A DNA stretch of 64,000 nt from NCBI GenBank assembly GCA_035647615.1, contig DASRND010000003.1, positions 129,135-193,134 on the forward strand. Reading direction: 5' to 3'. Below are positions 52,543 through 61,440 of the stretch, in pieces. The DNA is from Bacteroidales bacterium (GTDB taxonomy: Bacteria; Bacteroidota; Bacteroidia; Bacteroidales; 4484-276). The notes under the pieces were generated by a model. The model was given only the letters and a program-made list of their open reading frames with translations, was not told where the DNA came from and searched no databases. Each line of letters opens with the position of its first letter. Positions within the stretch are counted from its first letter, which is position 1. Both the position numbers and the translations under genes were made by a program.

Positions 52543-53569
52543 GGGAAGATATTTGTTTTAAAAAATTAAGAACTTTTGCCGCATTCTCTTTTGCATCAGC
52601 GGTATCGGTGGCTATTGTGTGTACCTTTTTTTCATCTCTTTTTTCGAGACCAAAGGAGTAAGTTTTATCATAATAATCCAGCGTAATGCGGATGGCCGTT
52701 TCAAAATCGCTTTCGCGGATGGCTGCTATGGCTTCCGCAGCATGTTGTCCGCCGAGGCGCCGTATGATGTGCTGCAAAGCATCGATAAGTTCCTCGGCAG
52801 GATAACTGGCGTAATCTTTTACCAGACGTTGGATGCGCAATGGTTGCGGCATGTCGAGACTGATCACCGAACTGTTGCGCATTTTTGTAAAAAAAGGATC
52901 GGGAATTATTACCTTACCAACACTGCGACTTTCGTCCTCGATCCAGATAGGTTTTTCAGGATTTAAAGTTTTGAAAGCTTCGAAAAGATCGTTTTCAAAT
53001 TGTTCGGTGGTGGGTTGCGGCAGCTCACCTATTGCGCCAAAGGCCGAACCTTTGTGATGCGCCAGCCCTTCCAGGTCGAGTATCTGTTCACCTTGCTGGT
53101 GTAGCGTATGTAGAATTTCCGTTTTTCCGGTGCCTGTTTTTCCTGACAAAATAACAAAGTAAGCATCAGCATCGAGTGCCTGACGGATGTGGCGGCGATA
53201 GTTTTTGTAGCCTCCCTCAAGTAAATAAACTTCAAAACCGGTGGTTGAAAAAAGCCACGCCAGGCTCTCGCTGCGCATGCCGCCGCGCCAGCAGTGAATC
53301 CTGATTTCTTTTCCGGGAGCCACCCGCTGCGCGGCTTTTACAAAACTGCTCATTTTAGGACCCACAATGTCGAGTCCGCGCATGATGGCGGCTTCCCGTC
53401 CGGCTGATTTGTAGAGCTTGCCCACCGTGGCACGCTCAGCATCGTCGAACAACGCAATGTTGACCGCACCGGGAATGTGCCCCTGCGCAAACTCTGCAGG
53501 CGACCGCACATCGATAGCTGGAAGTTGGCTGTTGGCTAAAAATTCTTCGATATTTATTTTGTGAACCAT
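52520..53569 (-). CDS. mnmH: tRNA 2-selenouridine synthase
   Basis: The 349-residue protein has an N-terminal rhodanese domain (VRSPAEFAQGHIPGAVNI) with catalytic Cys93 in HCWRGGMRSES, and a C-terminal P-loop domain (LSGKTGTGKTEILH). MnmH replaces sulfur by selenium in the 2-thiouridine at tRNA position 34, using selenophosphate from SelD via a geranylated intermediate. It leads the operon with the lyase-SelD fusion, which overlaps it by 23 bases. The pairing supports a selenouridine trait in this organism. No Sec-insertion genes (selA, selB, selC) are seen here. Confidence 0.95.
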   Translation of the reverse strand: MVHKINIEEFLANSQLPAIDVRSPAEFAQGHIPGAVNIALFDDAERATVGKLYKSAGREAAIMRGLDIVGPKMSSFVKAAQRVAPGKEIRIHCWRGGMRSESLAWLFSTTGFEVYLLEGGYKNYRRHIRQALDADAYFVILSGKTGTGKTEILHTLHQQGEQILDLEGLAHHKGSAFGAIGELPQPTTEQFENDLFEAFKTLNPEKPIWIEDESRSVGKVIIPDPFFTKMRNSSVISLDMPQPLRIQRLVKDYASYPAEELIDALQHIIRRLGGQHAAEAIAAIRESDFETAIRITLDYYDKTYSFGLEKRDEKKVHTIATDTADAKENAAKVLNFLKQISSHGSSHLS

Positions 53570-53588
53570 GGCTTTTGCTGAAAAAGGA

Positions 53589-53596
53589 CAAAATTA
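53589..53596 (-). promoter_or_regulatory. -7 promoter element of the mnmH-selD operon
   Basis: TAATTTTG on the minus strand, 20 bases before the mnmH ATG, in an otherwise AT-rich leader. The -33 element is not clear. Confidence 0.4.
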
Positions 53597-53708
53597 CACT
53601 TTTTGAAAAAGAGCGGTTTAAGGCAAGAGATTCTCTGCTACGCAACCATTCATAAAATAAAGCTAATTATTTTAGAAATGTGGTTTCTAAAAATATCGAA
53701 CCGCAGCA

Positions 53709-53729
53709 TATCGAATAATGCCTGCCCTG
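53709..53729. repeat. 21-bp dispersed repeat copy
   Basis: TATCGAATAATGCCTGCCCTG occurs identically at 61441-61461. Both copies are followed by variants of a (C/G)TTGA-GCC-GTCGAAGGG-type sequence, a widespread repeat in this phylum. Confidence 0.55.
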
Positions 53730-54049
53730 CGGTGGTTGAGCCTGTCGAAGTCAGCTTGCCGAAGGGAATGTAGAAGTAAAAGAACGTGGAGAATCCTGGA
53801 CTTGAATTTAAAAAGAGGAGGTGGGACCGGGAGCTCCTGACTTCGACAATGCGTCACCCTAAATTATTTTTCAGGATTTTTTGTTTCCACCTTACTGTCG
53901 CCTATATTTGACATCTGACCCAGGTTGAATCCCCAGTTCGGTATCTCCGGTAGCGATTAGACGCGAGTCACGAATATTAGATTTCGAGGATAAGAAAGCT
54001 CCGTAGGAGCGGTATTTTGGTAGATTGAAGCAACAAATTAAAATACAAA

Positions 54050-54168
54050 GGGGTTGTCTCATTAATCATTTTGACCCTTGTAGAATCGAATATTTGAGAG
54101 GTCGCTCGTATAGGTACCCGTATGTTTTAAGCATTTTTTGTTAAAATCCCGATTAATGAGACAGCCCC
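54050..54168. mobile_element. 119-bp MITE-like element
   Basis: The ends form an 18-base inverted repeat with one mismatch: GGGGTTGTCTCATTAATC (54050-54067) and the complement of GGGGCTGTCTCATTAATC (54151-54168). GGCTGTCTCA-type ends occur in several IS families. There is no transposase frame and no clear target duplication, so it would be a non-autonomous element. Confidence 0.55.
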
Positions 54169-54259
54169 GATATTATAATAGAACTAAAGATATTTTCCAT
54201 TCGATTGGATTTACAACCTTCTCTGAATGCAATATAATAATCCTTAAAGGTTACTTTGG

Positions 54260-54327
54260 TGTCGCCTCTACGAGGCTTTTGTTCTACGGCTATCCATTTT
54301 CTACCAAAATGTCGCCTCTACGAGGCT
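54260..54327. repeat. two copies of GTCGCCTCTACGAGGCT with hairpins
   Basis: The hairpin-forming 17-mer occurs at about 54260-54276 and 54311-54327 (GCCTCTACGAGGC pairs with itself). A related AGCTCCGTAGGAGCGGTATTTTGGTAG lies at about 53998. These are typical dispersed palindromic repeats of the phylum. Confidence 0.55.
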
Positions 54328-54667
54328 CTTATCCCAAACCCGGACTTCGGCAATGTGCAACACGAATAATTTTTCGTTACTGATTTTTGCCCCCCCAATG
54401 ATTGATTCCTTTCTGCTTGCATCATCCAATTCGGTGAGGCGAGATTTATCAATCGTTGCGATTTAATCAAGTACAAAACCTGGGGTTTTTTACTGTCGAA
54501 GTCAGGAAAAAAACACGGAGAATCCTGGTCGTGCAAATAAAAAAAGGAAGGCAGGATCGGGAGCTTTTGCACCTGATCCCACCTCCCCCCTCACGCCTGC
54601 AAATCAGAAAATGACGACCTGCATTTAGCGGAGATGAATATCTTTATTTTTTCAGCCAAAGCTAAGA

Positions 54668-56335
54668 TTACATCACAACTTTCGCGGTGTAATTATTAAC
54701 CCGAACGATAAAGATGCCGCTTGGAAGTTCGATTTCTTCGATATTACCAGAAATTCTAACGGTTTTAATCAACGATCCGGCAGTAGAATAAATATTAGCA
54801 ACTTCCCCCGGTTTTGCATTTTCGATAACCAATCTGTTCATCGAGCTGTAAATTTTACAGTCGGACTTGGTTAAGGATTTGTCATTAATACCTACCGTTG
54901 ATTCTTCGATATGATTAAAATCCTGCCATCTGTTAGCCGACTTATAGGCATTAAGCGAACCCATTGGAACATACACAGTAGCTTTATTATTAAGCACTGT
55001 TTCAAAGCCATTATTATTTAAGGCCGGTGGCACAGGATTAAGGCTATAAATCTCTACGATATTGCCACATTCGCCAAAAGCATTAAACCCTATTTGTTGG
55101 AGACCTGATCCAAAAGTTACTTTTTTCATCTGGTGCTGATACAGTTCGCTAAACATCCAGAAAGCACTTTCCTCTATTGTTTGCACCGAATTAGGAATGG
55201 TGATTTCTTCGATGGAGTAGCAATTTTGAAATGAAGCGTCTCCAATAACCTTCAGTCCTTCGGGGAGGGTGACGTTTTTTAAATAATGGCAATCATAAAA
55301 AGTTGATCCGGTAAGCGTATTGAGATTGGTGCAATTGCTAAAATCGACAGTTACCAGAGTAGAGCCAGCGAAGCCATCGCCCCTAAAGCAGTCGTAACCC
55401 AGCGTCGTAAGTGTAGAAGGACCCGTGAGCTTTGTAATTCCGGCGTCATAAAAAGCGCTTGAAACGATCTTTGTAAGTCCTTCGGGTAAATTTACTTCTC
55501 CCATGTTTATGGCGCGCATAAAGGCACAATATCCAATTGTTTCCAGGCCGGTTCCCCATTGGATGTCGCTAAGACCATTGCCGCCTGAAAGTCCATAATC
55601 TGAAATGACTTTTAAACTATTGGGAATTGTGAGGTTGTGCAAATTGCGCGTGTTGCTGACGGCGGCATAACAGATTTTCTCGACGGTAGCGGGAATCACA
55701 AAAGCATTGTCCGGCTTGTTGCTTGGATAGGCAACCAGATTCTTCATGTCTTTGGTATAGATCACACCATCCACCGAGGCAAAGTGCTGGTTGTCGGCGG
55801 CTACTTCGTAAGCAACCATTTCACGGGTGTTAGAAAATGCCGAGTAATCCATCGAATTATAATTAGGCGTCGGGTCTTCGAAGAGCACCGAAGCGGCGGT
55901 TCCTATGGTCACGAATTTGACGTTGGAGTTGAAAAAACATTGCCATTCAAAGGTTTGAACCGAATTGGGTAAAACAATATTTTTGATACCAACATACGAG
56001 AATGCAAATTCTGGTAAAGTGCTATTGGGTAAATTAGTTTGTGAGATGTCGAGGTCTTCGAGTTTTCCTATGCCTCCCTGGCTTTCGAGGTAACCCAAAT
56101 CCTGCAGGAAATTAATGTCGGCTCGGTTCAAAGTTCCGATAACTGTGAGCGAAGTTATCAGATAATAATTGGCAGATCCTCCCACTATTTGACTAACGGC
56201 ATTCTCCAGTTGGCCGGGACCTGTAACGGTTACAGTGTAATGTTCAGCTTTAAGATCGAGCGTTAAATTTACAAACGCAAAGGCAAGGAAAATAAAAGCA
56301 ACTCTTTTCCAATAATTTCTAAAAAATGGTTTCAT
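54668..56335 (-). CDS. secreted BspA-type leucine-rich-repeat protein with T9SS sorting domain
   Basis: The 555-residue protein has a signal peptide ending at LKAEH. Residues about 80-450 contain BspA-type leucine-rich repeats (LRR_5) with patterns like LPNSVQTFEWQCFFNSN, IPNSLKVISDYGL and LPEGLKVIGDASFQNC. The last 75 residues resemble a T9SS type A domain (IYSSMNRLVIENA, ANIYSTAGSLIKTV, LPSGIFIVRVNNYTAKVVM). Such proteins bind to other cells or matrix. The gene is transcribed alone on the minus strand, divergent from the TPR regulator. Confidence 0.88.
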   Translation of the reverse strand: MKPFFRNYWKRVAFIFLAFAFVNLTLDLKAEHYTVTVTGPGQLENAVSQIVGGSANYYLITSLTVIGTLNRADINFLQDLGYLESQGGIGKLEDLDISQTNLPNSTLPEFAFSYVGIKNIVLPNSVQTFEWQCFFNSNVKFVTIGTAASVLFEDPTPNYNSMDYSAFSNTREMVAYEVAADNQHFASVDGVIYTKDMKNLVAYPSNKPDNAFVIPATVEKICYAAVSNTRNLHNLTIPNSLKVISDYGLSGGNGLSDIQWGTGLETIGYCAFMRAINMGEVNLPEGLTKIVSSAFYDAGITKLTGPSTLTTLGYDCFRGDGFAGSTLVTVDFSNCTNLNTLTGSTFYDCHYLKNVTLPEGLKVIGDASFQNCYSIEEITIPNSVQTIEESAFWMFSELYQHQMKKVTFGSGLQQIGFNAFGECGNIVEIYSLNPVPPALNNNGFETVLNNKATVYVPMGSLNAYKSANRWQDFNHIEESTVGINDKSLTKSDCKIYSSMNRLVIENAKPGEVANIYSTAGSLIKTVRISGNIEEIELPSGIFIVRVNNYTAKVVM

Positions 56336-56724
56336 GTTTTTAAAGTTTTTGATTTACAATATAATACAAAATTCTAATTTTTATCAATCAAATTTCATTT
56401 GACAAATTTACAAAACAAAAATTGAAGACTCAATAGCATTTTAGCTATCAATAGTATGTCACCGCCAAAACGGGCTATTACATTTACATATCAATAGCTT
56501 TTAGATAATTTTAAATCAATAACTTAAGTAATTACCCGGTTGCGGTCCGGTATTGATTCATTCGTGAGGCTCCGCAAGATGGGATTACCAAATCATTGTA
56601 GAAAAGGTTAGAAAAGTTTGCTTTTAATCAAAACAAACCAACGGATTCCACTGGTTCAATCTTGTAAAAACCAGATGACCGATAAAGAAGCGTTTTAGCT
56701 GAAATTCTCTAACTTTGTGAACTA
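56336..56724. other. 389-bp divergent intergenic region
   Basis: AT-rich, no ORF. It contains a plus-strand -7 element (TAACTTTG, 56710-56717), and repeated words such as ATCAATAG with AGC-TTTTAG near 56430-56510. No structured RNA or tRNA was recognised. Confidence 0.5.
56710..56717 (+). promoter_or_regulatory. -7 promoter element just before the TPR regulator gene
   Basis: TAACTTTG ends seven bases before the ATG at 56725, so the transcript would be nearly leaderless unless the true start is further inside (GTG near 56758). Confidence 0.4.
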
Positions 56725-58440
56725 ATGAGAACGAGACGTTTTACAATACAGTTTGAGGTGAAAGGATTAATCGCATCTTTTGTTTTGCTGATCATTTTTG
56801 GCAATTTGTGCCAGGCTCAAAACCTGAATACCACAGACACCTTGGTTCTGATGGATTCTAATATTATTGAGAGCTTGATTAAGGAACAAAACAAAAGCAA
56901 ACTGGAGTATAAATTAGTAGAAACTAAGGAATTACTCAATCAGGCAAAAATTAATAAAGATCAGAAGGAGATCGGGAATCTTATGCTCATGTTGGGAAGC
57001 TTGTACATGGAAACAGGAAAATTTGAAGCATCTCTACAAACACTTGACGAATTGGGCAGCATTACCACCGACGATACCGTGCGGCTCAAAATCTATTATA
57101 ACAAAGCTTCTCTTTTCAGGCTGGCAATGCGCTACGACGACGCCATCGATGAACTTATGCAGCTCTTGAAATTAAACAAAAAGGTTGGCAATCAAACGGT
57201 GGAAGCTTACGCGCTGAATCAGATCGGTGTGATTTATGCCATGCAAAAATCGATGGATGTTGCCCGAAAATACATCAACGAATCTTTGGCGTTAGGTATC
57301 AAAAACAACGACTACGTTTGTATGGCAAACGCCTACAGCAATTTGGCGTCGTTTATCAGTGATGCCGACAGCAACATCAGCCAATACACCTGGTATGTGC
57401 ACAAAGCTTTGCATTATTACGATAAGGTAGGCAACAAAAACTATCTCTTGTCTTTGTACAACGATATGGTGATGCGGTTTTGGAATGAAGAAATGCACGA
57501 CTCGGTAAATGTGTATCTGAATAAAATAATTGAATTGATGCCGGAGGTTGATTTCCCGGAAGAAATTGCCCGCATCGGCGTCAATTTGTTTTTGATGGGA
57601 AAAATCCAGGATGAAGAAATTATCCTGAGAATGTTTGATCAACTGGAAAAAGACGGCTATCTCAAAAACAACATCGAAGTATTTATCTCCTATCATTATT
57701 TTAAATACAAGCTCGAAATGAGAGATAAAAATTTCGAGGAAGCGCTTGCATCTTACGAAAAATATAAAAGCGCTACCGATAGCCTTTACATGCGGATAAA
57801 CACCGAAAAGGTCAACATTATCGAAAGAAACTTCGCATTGGAAAAAGAGCAGGAGGCGATGAAGTTGAAGACCCAACAAAGATTATTGGCAAGCATCATC
57901 ATTCTTTTGTTGTTTTTGCTGGTCATTGTTCTTCTCATTCTTATTGTAGTAAACCACCGGTCCAGGATCAGAAAAGCTTCTCAGGAACAACAAACGCTTC
58001 AAACCAAACTTGAAGGAAAAAACAAGGAGATGGTAGCTTACCTGATGCAGTTGATCAAGATAAAAGAAACCAACAACAAGATTATCAGCTATCTGAAGAG
58101 TAACAGCAAGAATCTGAAAAAAGAAGAAAGCCTGACGGTGAACAGCATGATTGCTGATTTAAGAGACAATGCCAACAACGACTTCTGGACAGATTTTAAT
58201 TTACGTTTTAAAGATGTAAACCGTGAATTTTACCAAAAGCTCAACGATCAATATCCTACCCTGACCTTAAATGAACACAGGCTGTGTGCCTTTCTTTACC
58301 TCGACATGACCACCAAAGAAATTGCAAATATCACCGGCCAAAGCATCGATTCGATAAATCTGGCTCGAACGCGCCTGCGCCGCAAGCTGGGGCTTACCTC
58401 CACCCCAACGCCGATCAACAGCTTCCTGCAGAATTTGTAG
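56725..58440 (+). CDS. membrane TPR protein with C-terminal LuxR-like helix-turn-helix
   Basis: A 571-residue one-protein sensor-regulator. It starts with a signal-like segment (LIASFVLLIIFGNLCQAQ), followed by TPR repeats (about 60-370; for example LGSLYMETGKFEASLQTLDE and LNQIGVIYAMQKSMDVARKY), a membrane helix (IIILLLFLLVIVLLILIV, about 395), a coiled coil and a C-terminal HTH domain (LTLNEHRLCAFLYLDMTTKE, SINLARTRLRRKLG). This architecture is common in Bacteroidota, where such proteins sense envelope signals and control nearby genes. The divergent LRR gene is a possible target. Confidence 0.85.
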   Translation: MRTRRFTIQFEVKGLIASFVLLIIFGNLCQAQNLNTTDTLVLMDSNIIESLIKEQNKSKLEYKLVETKELLNQAKINKDQKEIGNLMLMLGSLYMETGKFEASLQTLDELGSITTDDTVRLKIYYNKASLFRLAMRYDDAIDELMQLLKLNKKVGNQTVEAYALNQIGVIYAMQKSMDVARKYINESLALGIKNNDYVCMANAYSNLASFISDADSNISQYTWYVHKALHYYDKVGNKNYLLSLYNDMVMRFWNEEMHDSVNVYLNKIIELMPEVDFPEEIARIGVNLFLMGKIQDEEIILRMFDQLEKDGYLKNNIEVFISYHYFKYKLEMRDKNFEEALASYEKYKSATDSLYMRINTEKVNIIERNFALEKEQEAMKLKTQQRLLASIIILLLFLLVIVLLILIVVNHRSRIRKASQEQQTLQTKLEGKNKEMVAYLMQLIKIKETNNKIISYLKSNSKNLKKEESLTVNSMIADLRDNANNDFWTDFNLRFKDVNREFYQKLNDQYPTLTLNEHRLCAFLYLDMTTKEIANITGQSIDSINLARTRLRRKLGLTSTPTPINSFLQNL

Positions 58441-58493
58441 TTGATGACTTTAGAAAAAACACAAGATTTCATTACTTTAAACATCACTTAATC

Positions 58494-58967
58494 ATGGCAA
58501 ATACCTATACGCAGATTCACATCCAATCTGTTTTTACGGTTCAAAACAGGCACTGTGTTGTTCGTAATTCATGGAAAGAGGAGTTGTACAAATATGTGAA
58601 TGGAATAATTTCAAATCATGGGCACAAAGTCTTAGCAATAAATGGAATGCCTGACCATGTTCATGTGTTTTTCGGAATGCGTCCAGCTCAGTCGCTTTCA
58701 GATTTAATGCAGGATATTAAAGGTGATTCTTCGACGTGGATCAATAAAAAGGGATTTGTAAAAGGGCGATTTTCATGGCAAGAAGGGTATGGCGCTTTTT
58801 CATATAGCAAGTCCCAGGTAAATGCTGTGATCGATTACATTAATAATCAAGAGAAACACCATCGGACAAAAACCTTTTTGGAAGAGTATCACGATTTCTT
58901 AAAGCATTTTGAAATAGATTTTGACGAACGATACATTTTCAAGCCCATTGATTACGACAATGAGTAA
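58494..58967 (+). mobile_element. tnpA: IS200/IS605-like (RAYT, Y1) transposase gene
   Basis: A 157-residue Y1 transposase from ATG 58494 (MANTYTQIHIQSVFTVQNRH). The HUH motif is HVHVFF (in MPDHVHVFFG) and the catalytic Tyr lies in the helix AVIDYINNQEKHH. Size and motif order fit the REP-associated tyrosine transposase group of single-gene elements without an accessory tnpB. The palindromes at 59031-59150 just downstream are of the kind such enzymes act on. The frame is complete, so it may be active. An upstream in-frame region to 58284 runs through the TPR gene and is not part of it. Confidence 0.88.
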
Positions 58968-59030
58968 TCTGATTCATATCAGAAGACTTCAAATCCCGTC
59001 AAATGCAGAAGAATATTGAAGCAATAATTT

Positions 59031-59149
59031 GTGCCGCTAGGCACATAATATGGGTAGAAACTTTGCTATTACCTAACATCCCGTCCCGTACGGGACGGAA
59101 TACTTGGTTGCCGTATTCTTTCTACCCATATTGCATCCCTAACGGGATG
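59031..59149. repeat. palindrome cluster next to the RAYT gene
   Basis: A hairpin GTGCCGCTAGGCAC (59031-59044), a 14-base inverted pair (AATATGGGTAGAAA at 59047-59060 and its complement at 59119-59132) enclosing a perfect 18-base palindrome (CCGTCCCGTACGGGACGG, 59081-59098), and CATCCCTAACGGGATG (59134-59149). No gene is present. Confidence 0.7.
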
Positions 59150-59192
59150 TTTAAGGGTCTTTCTAAATATGTTTCCAAAATCTATGATTATT

Positions 59193-61316
59193 TTATCTCT
59201 TCCTCTCCCACACCGTAAATTCCGTGAGTATGTGCTGAAATTTGTTGAGCGTTTCCCGTATCACAAAGGGAACTTTAAAGGGTTCATTTATTAATGTAAA
59301 ATGTGCATCGAGGTTTGCATGCAGTCCGTCGAGCGAAGTCACAGGCTCGCCATCTTTTTTGAAGCCTCCGAGCCATTTCTGTCGGGGCGTGTATTCTTCG
59401 AGCCAGGTATAGGGTGAAGCAAGGATAAGTAGCCCACCAGCATTAATACGTTCGTGAATGCTGTCGAGAAATTTGCCGGGATCGTAAAGCCGGTCGATCA
59501 GATTGCCGGCAAAAATCAAGTCGTAACCCGTGTATTTTGGACTTAGATTTATGGCGTCGCCCTGATAAAACTCCACCTTATCGCGCAAATCATCAAAGCC
59601 CGATTCTTCCAGTGTAACTTCATGAAACGACACCAGCTCGCCTTCTTCGGGCAGCACATAACGGATGCGGCCATTGCTGAGCATGTCGTCGGCAATTTTG
59701 ATAAATCTTGCTGAGAAGTCAAGGCCCGTGACACGATCGAAATGGCGTGCCAGCTCAAAGGTGGTACGGCCAACGGCGCAACCCAGGTCGAGTGCTTTAT
59801 TGTGTGGCTTGTCGCCCATATATTTCACACATATTTCGGCGCTGCGGGCAGCAAAGTTGGGCACATCAAAATAGCTTTTGCCATACATCTTTTCGCAATA
59901 TTGCGACACTAGCGCATCGGTTTCGTAAGTGGTTTGCTGAATCTTCACCGGCGCATCGCTGCGGATGTAGCGGAAGCCGGCATGTTGGAAAAAGTGGCGC
60001 CGGAAAGCATATCGTGAATCGCGGGTAGCTTCGTTGCCGGTCGAAATCCACGAACCACCTTTTATCAGATTATGGCGCATGTCGAAGGTAGGTGTCGAAA
60101 AGTCGTCGTAAAAAGGATGCACCTCAAAGCCTGGGAAGCCGTTGATGGGCGTTTCGGTCCACTGCCACACGTTGCCGATAATGTCATAAAATTCGCCAAA
60201 GCGAAATTTATCCACCGGCACCGACGATGCAAAATGTTCCAGGTTAATGTTGCCGGGAGCCTTTTCCCAGAAGGGTTGATCGGGAATCTGCTGTGTATTG
60301 CGCAGGCGGTACCACTCTTCTTCGGTGGGCAGGCGGTAGGTTTCGCCGGTGCGTTCGCTCTTCCAATTTGTAAAGGCTTTGGCTTCCAGATAATTTACCT
60401 CCACAGGCCAGTTCCATGGCATTTCGATGATTTGCGTCATGGTGCGCAATTTCCACATACCACCATCACCTTTTATCCAAAATACAGGATGTTCGGATTT
60501 GCGGTAGTTGCGCCAGTGCCAGCCTTCTTCCGTCCAGTATTTTTCGGTGGCATAACCATCATCTTTTACAAACTCTAGAAACTCCTGATTAGAAACCAGA
60601 AATTTGGCCGCATCAAAACTTTCTACTTCTTGCACGTGCAGCCCGTATTCGTTGTCCCATCCATAAAGTGGATGATCGCGTTTTTTGCCCAGCATCACTT
60701 CGCCGCCCTTTACGGGAATGAGTTCGTTGGTGGGCGCTATGCCACTTTCCGTACAAATTTCCCACAACGGCTGCGGCTTCACCTGATCGATTGGCAACTG
60801 CCGGATAAGCACCGAGGAAGTCTCCAGATGGATGCGTTCGTGCTCGATGCCCATCATAATAGTCCACCAGGGATGCGTCCATGTGATGGGCATCTCCAGC
60901 GGAAGCGTCTTGATAAGTTCTTCAACTACCTGCCGCACTTCCTTGCGATAGCGGCGTACGTCAGCTACCGATGGCCATTCGTAATGTGTTTCGTTCAGGT
61001 CGTCCCACGACATTTCATCTACGCCTATGGCAAAAATGGATTCAAAACGGGGATTCACGCGCTTATCGATAAGGCGGGCAAGGATTAGTTTATTAATAAA
61101 AAATGATGCTGTATGTCCCAGGTAAAAGATCAGTGGATGACGCAGCGGGTCGGCGCGCATATAAAAAGTCGCGTCGCTCCGCAGCGTCTCATAAAGCTGC
61201 TCGTGGAGCTGATAAGTTTTTTGGAAATATTCCAGAATCTCTTTTCTTTTTTCTTCTGCTTCGCCCTGATTCAGAACGATGGTGCGTGTGACAACATCCG
61301 CCAGTTGATTTTTCAT
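59193..61316 (-). CDS. ovoA: 5-histidylcysteine sulfoxide synthase / 4-mercaptohistidine N1-methyltransferase (ovothiol biosynthesis)
   Basis: About 707 residues from ATG 61316. The layout is that of OvoA: an N-terminal DinB-like iron domain with His68 (GHTASFF) and His159/His163 (HERIHLETSS), an FGE-sulfatase-like domain (about 200-440; GGSWISTGNEATRDSRYAF near its end) and a C-terminal methyltransferase domain with LDLGCAVGRTTFELA. OvoA joins cysteine to histidine with oxygen and methylates the later mercaptohistidine. The lyase OvoB that cleaves the sulfoxide is not encoded nearby. The three His match the iron ligands known for EgtB/OvoA. The gene stands alone. Confidence 0.93.
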   Translation of the reverse strand: MKNQLADVVTRTIVLNQGEAEEKRKEILEYFQKTYQLHEQLYETLRSDATFYMRADPLRHPLIFYLGHTASFFINKLILARLIDKRVNPRFESIFAIGVDEMSWDDLNETHYEWPSVADVRRYRKEVRQVVEELIKTLPLEMPITWTHPWWTIMMGIEHERIHLETSSVLIRQLPIDQVKPQPLWEICTESGIAPTNELIPVKGGEVMLGKKRDHPLYGWDNEYGLHVQEVESFDAAKFLVSNQEFLEFVKDDGYATEKYWTEEGWHWRNYRKSEHPVFWIKGDGGMWKLRTMTQIIEMPWNWPVEVNYLEAKAFTNWKSERTGETYRLPTEEEWYRLRNTQQIPDQPFWEKAPGNINLEHFASSVPVDKFRFGEFYDIIGNVWQWTETPINGFPGFEVHPFYDDFSTPTFDMRHNLIKGGSWISTGNEATRDSRYAFRRHFFQHAGFRYIRSDAPVKIQQTTYETDALVSQYCEKMYGKSYFDVPNFAARSAEICVKYMGDKPHNKALDLGCAVGRTTFELARHFDRVTGLDFSARFIKIADDMLSNGRIRYVLPEEGELVSFHEVTLEESGFDDLRDKVEFYQGDAINLSPKYTGYDLIFAGNLIDRLYDPGKFLDSIHERINAGGLLILASPYTWLEEYTPRQKWLGGFKKDGEPVTSLDGLHANLDAHFTLINEPFKVPFVIRETLNKFQHILTEFTVWERKR

Positions 61317-61440
61317 ATTCAAAAGCTTTATAAATATTCACAGGTAACAATGCAACAAAGGCTTTGTTTATCGGCCTAATCAAATGGAAGAAGCATGGCG
61401 CTTGGCGCAATGAGCATGGCGCCGGGTATGTGTTTTTGAA

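Larger units (their letters stand above)
53570..54667. other. 1.1-kb gene-free region rich in degenerate repeats
   Basis: No credible gene is found. It contains a 21-mer shared with 61441-61461 (TATCGAATAATGCCTGCCCTG at 53709-53729), a diverged duplicated segment (53742-53865 and 54493-54575), a MITE-like element (54050-54168) and two copies of GTCGCCTCTACGAGGCT (54260-54276 and 54311-54327). The region looks like a site where repeat elements accumulate between two minus-strand genes. Confidence 0.65.

Noticed and set aside
53932-53960. Short GGTTGAATCCCC segment looked like a tRNA T-loop
   Set aside because: No acceptor, D or anticodon arms can be drawn around it.
54138-54383. Plus-strand 81-codon frame in the repeat-rich gap
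   Set aside because: It overlaps the right end of the MITE-like element and both GTCGCCTCTACGAGGCT copies, so the frame is a by-product of repeats.
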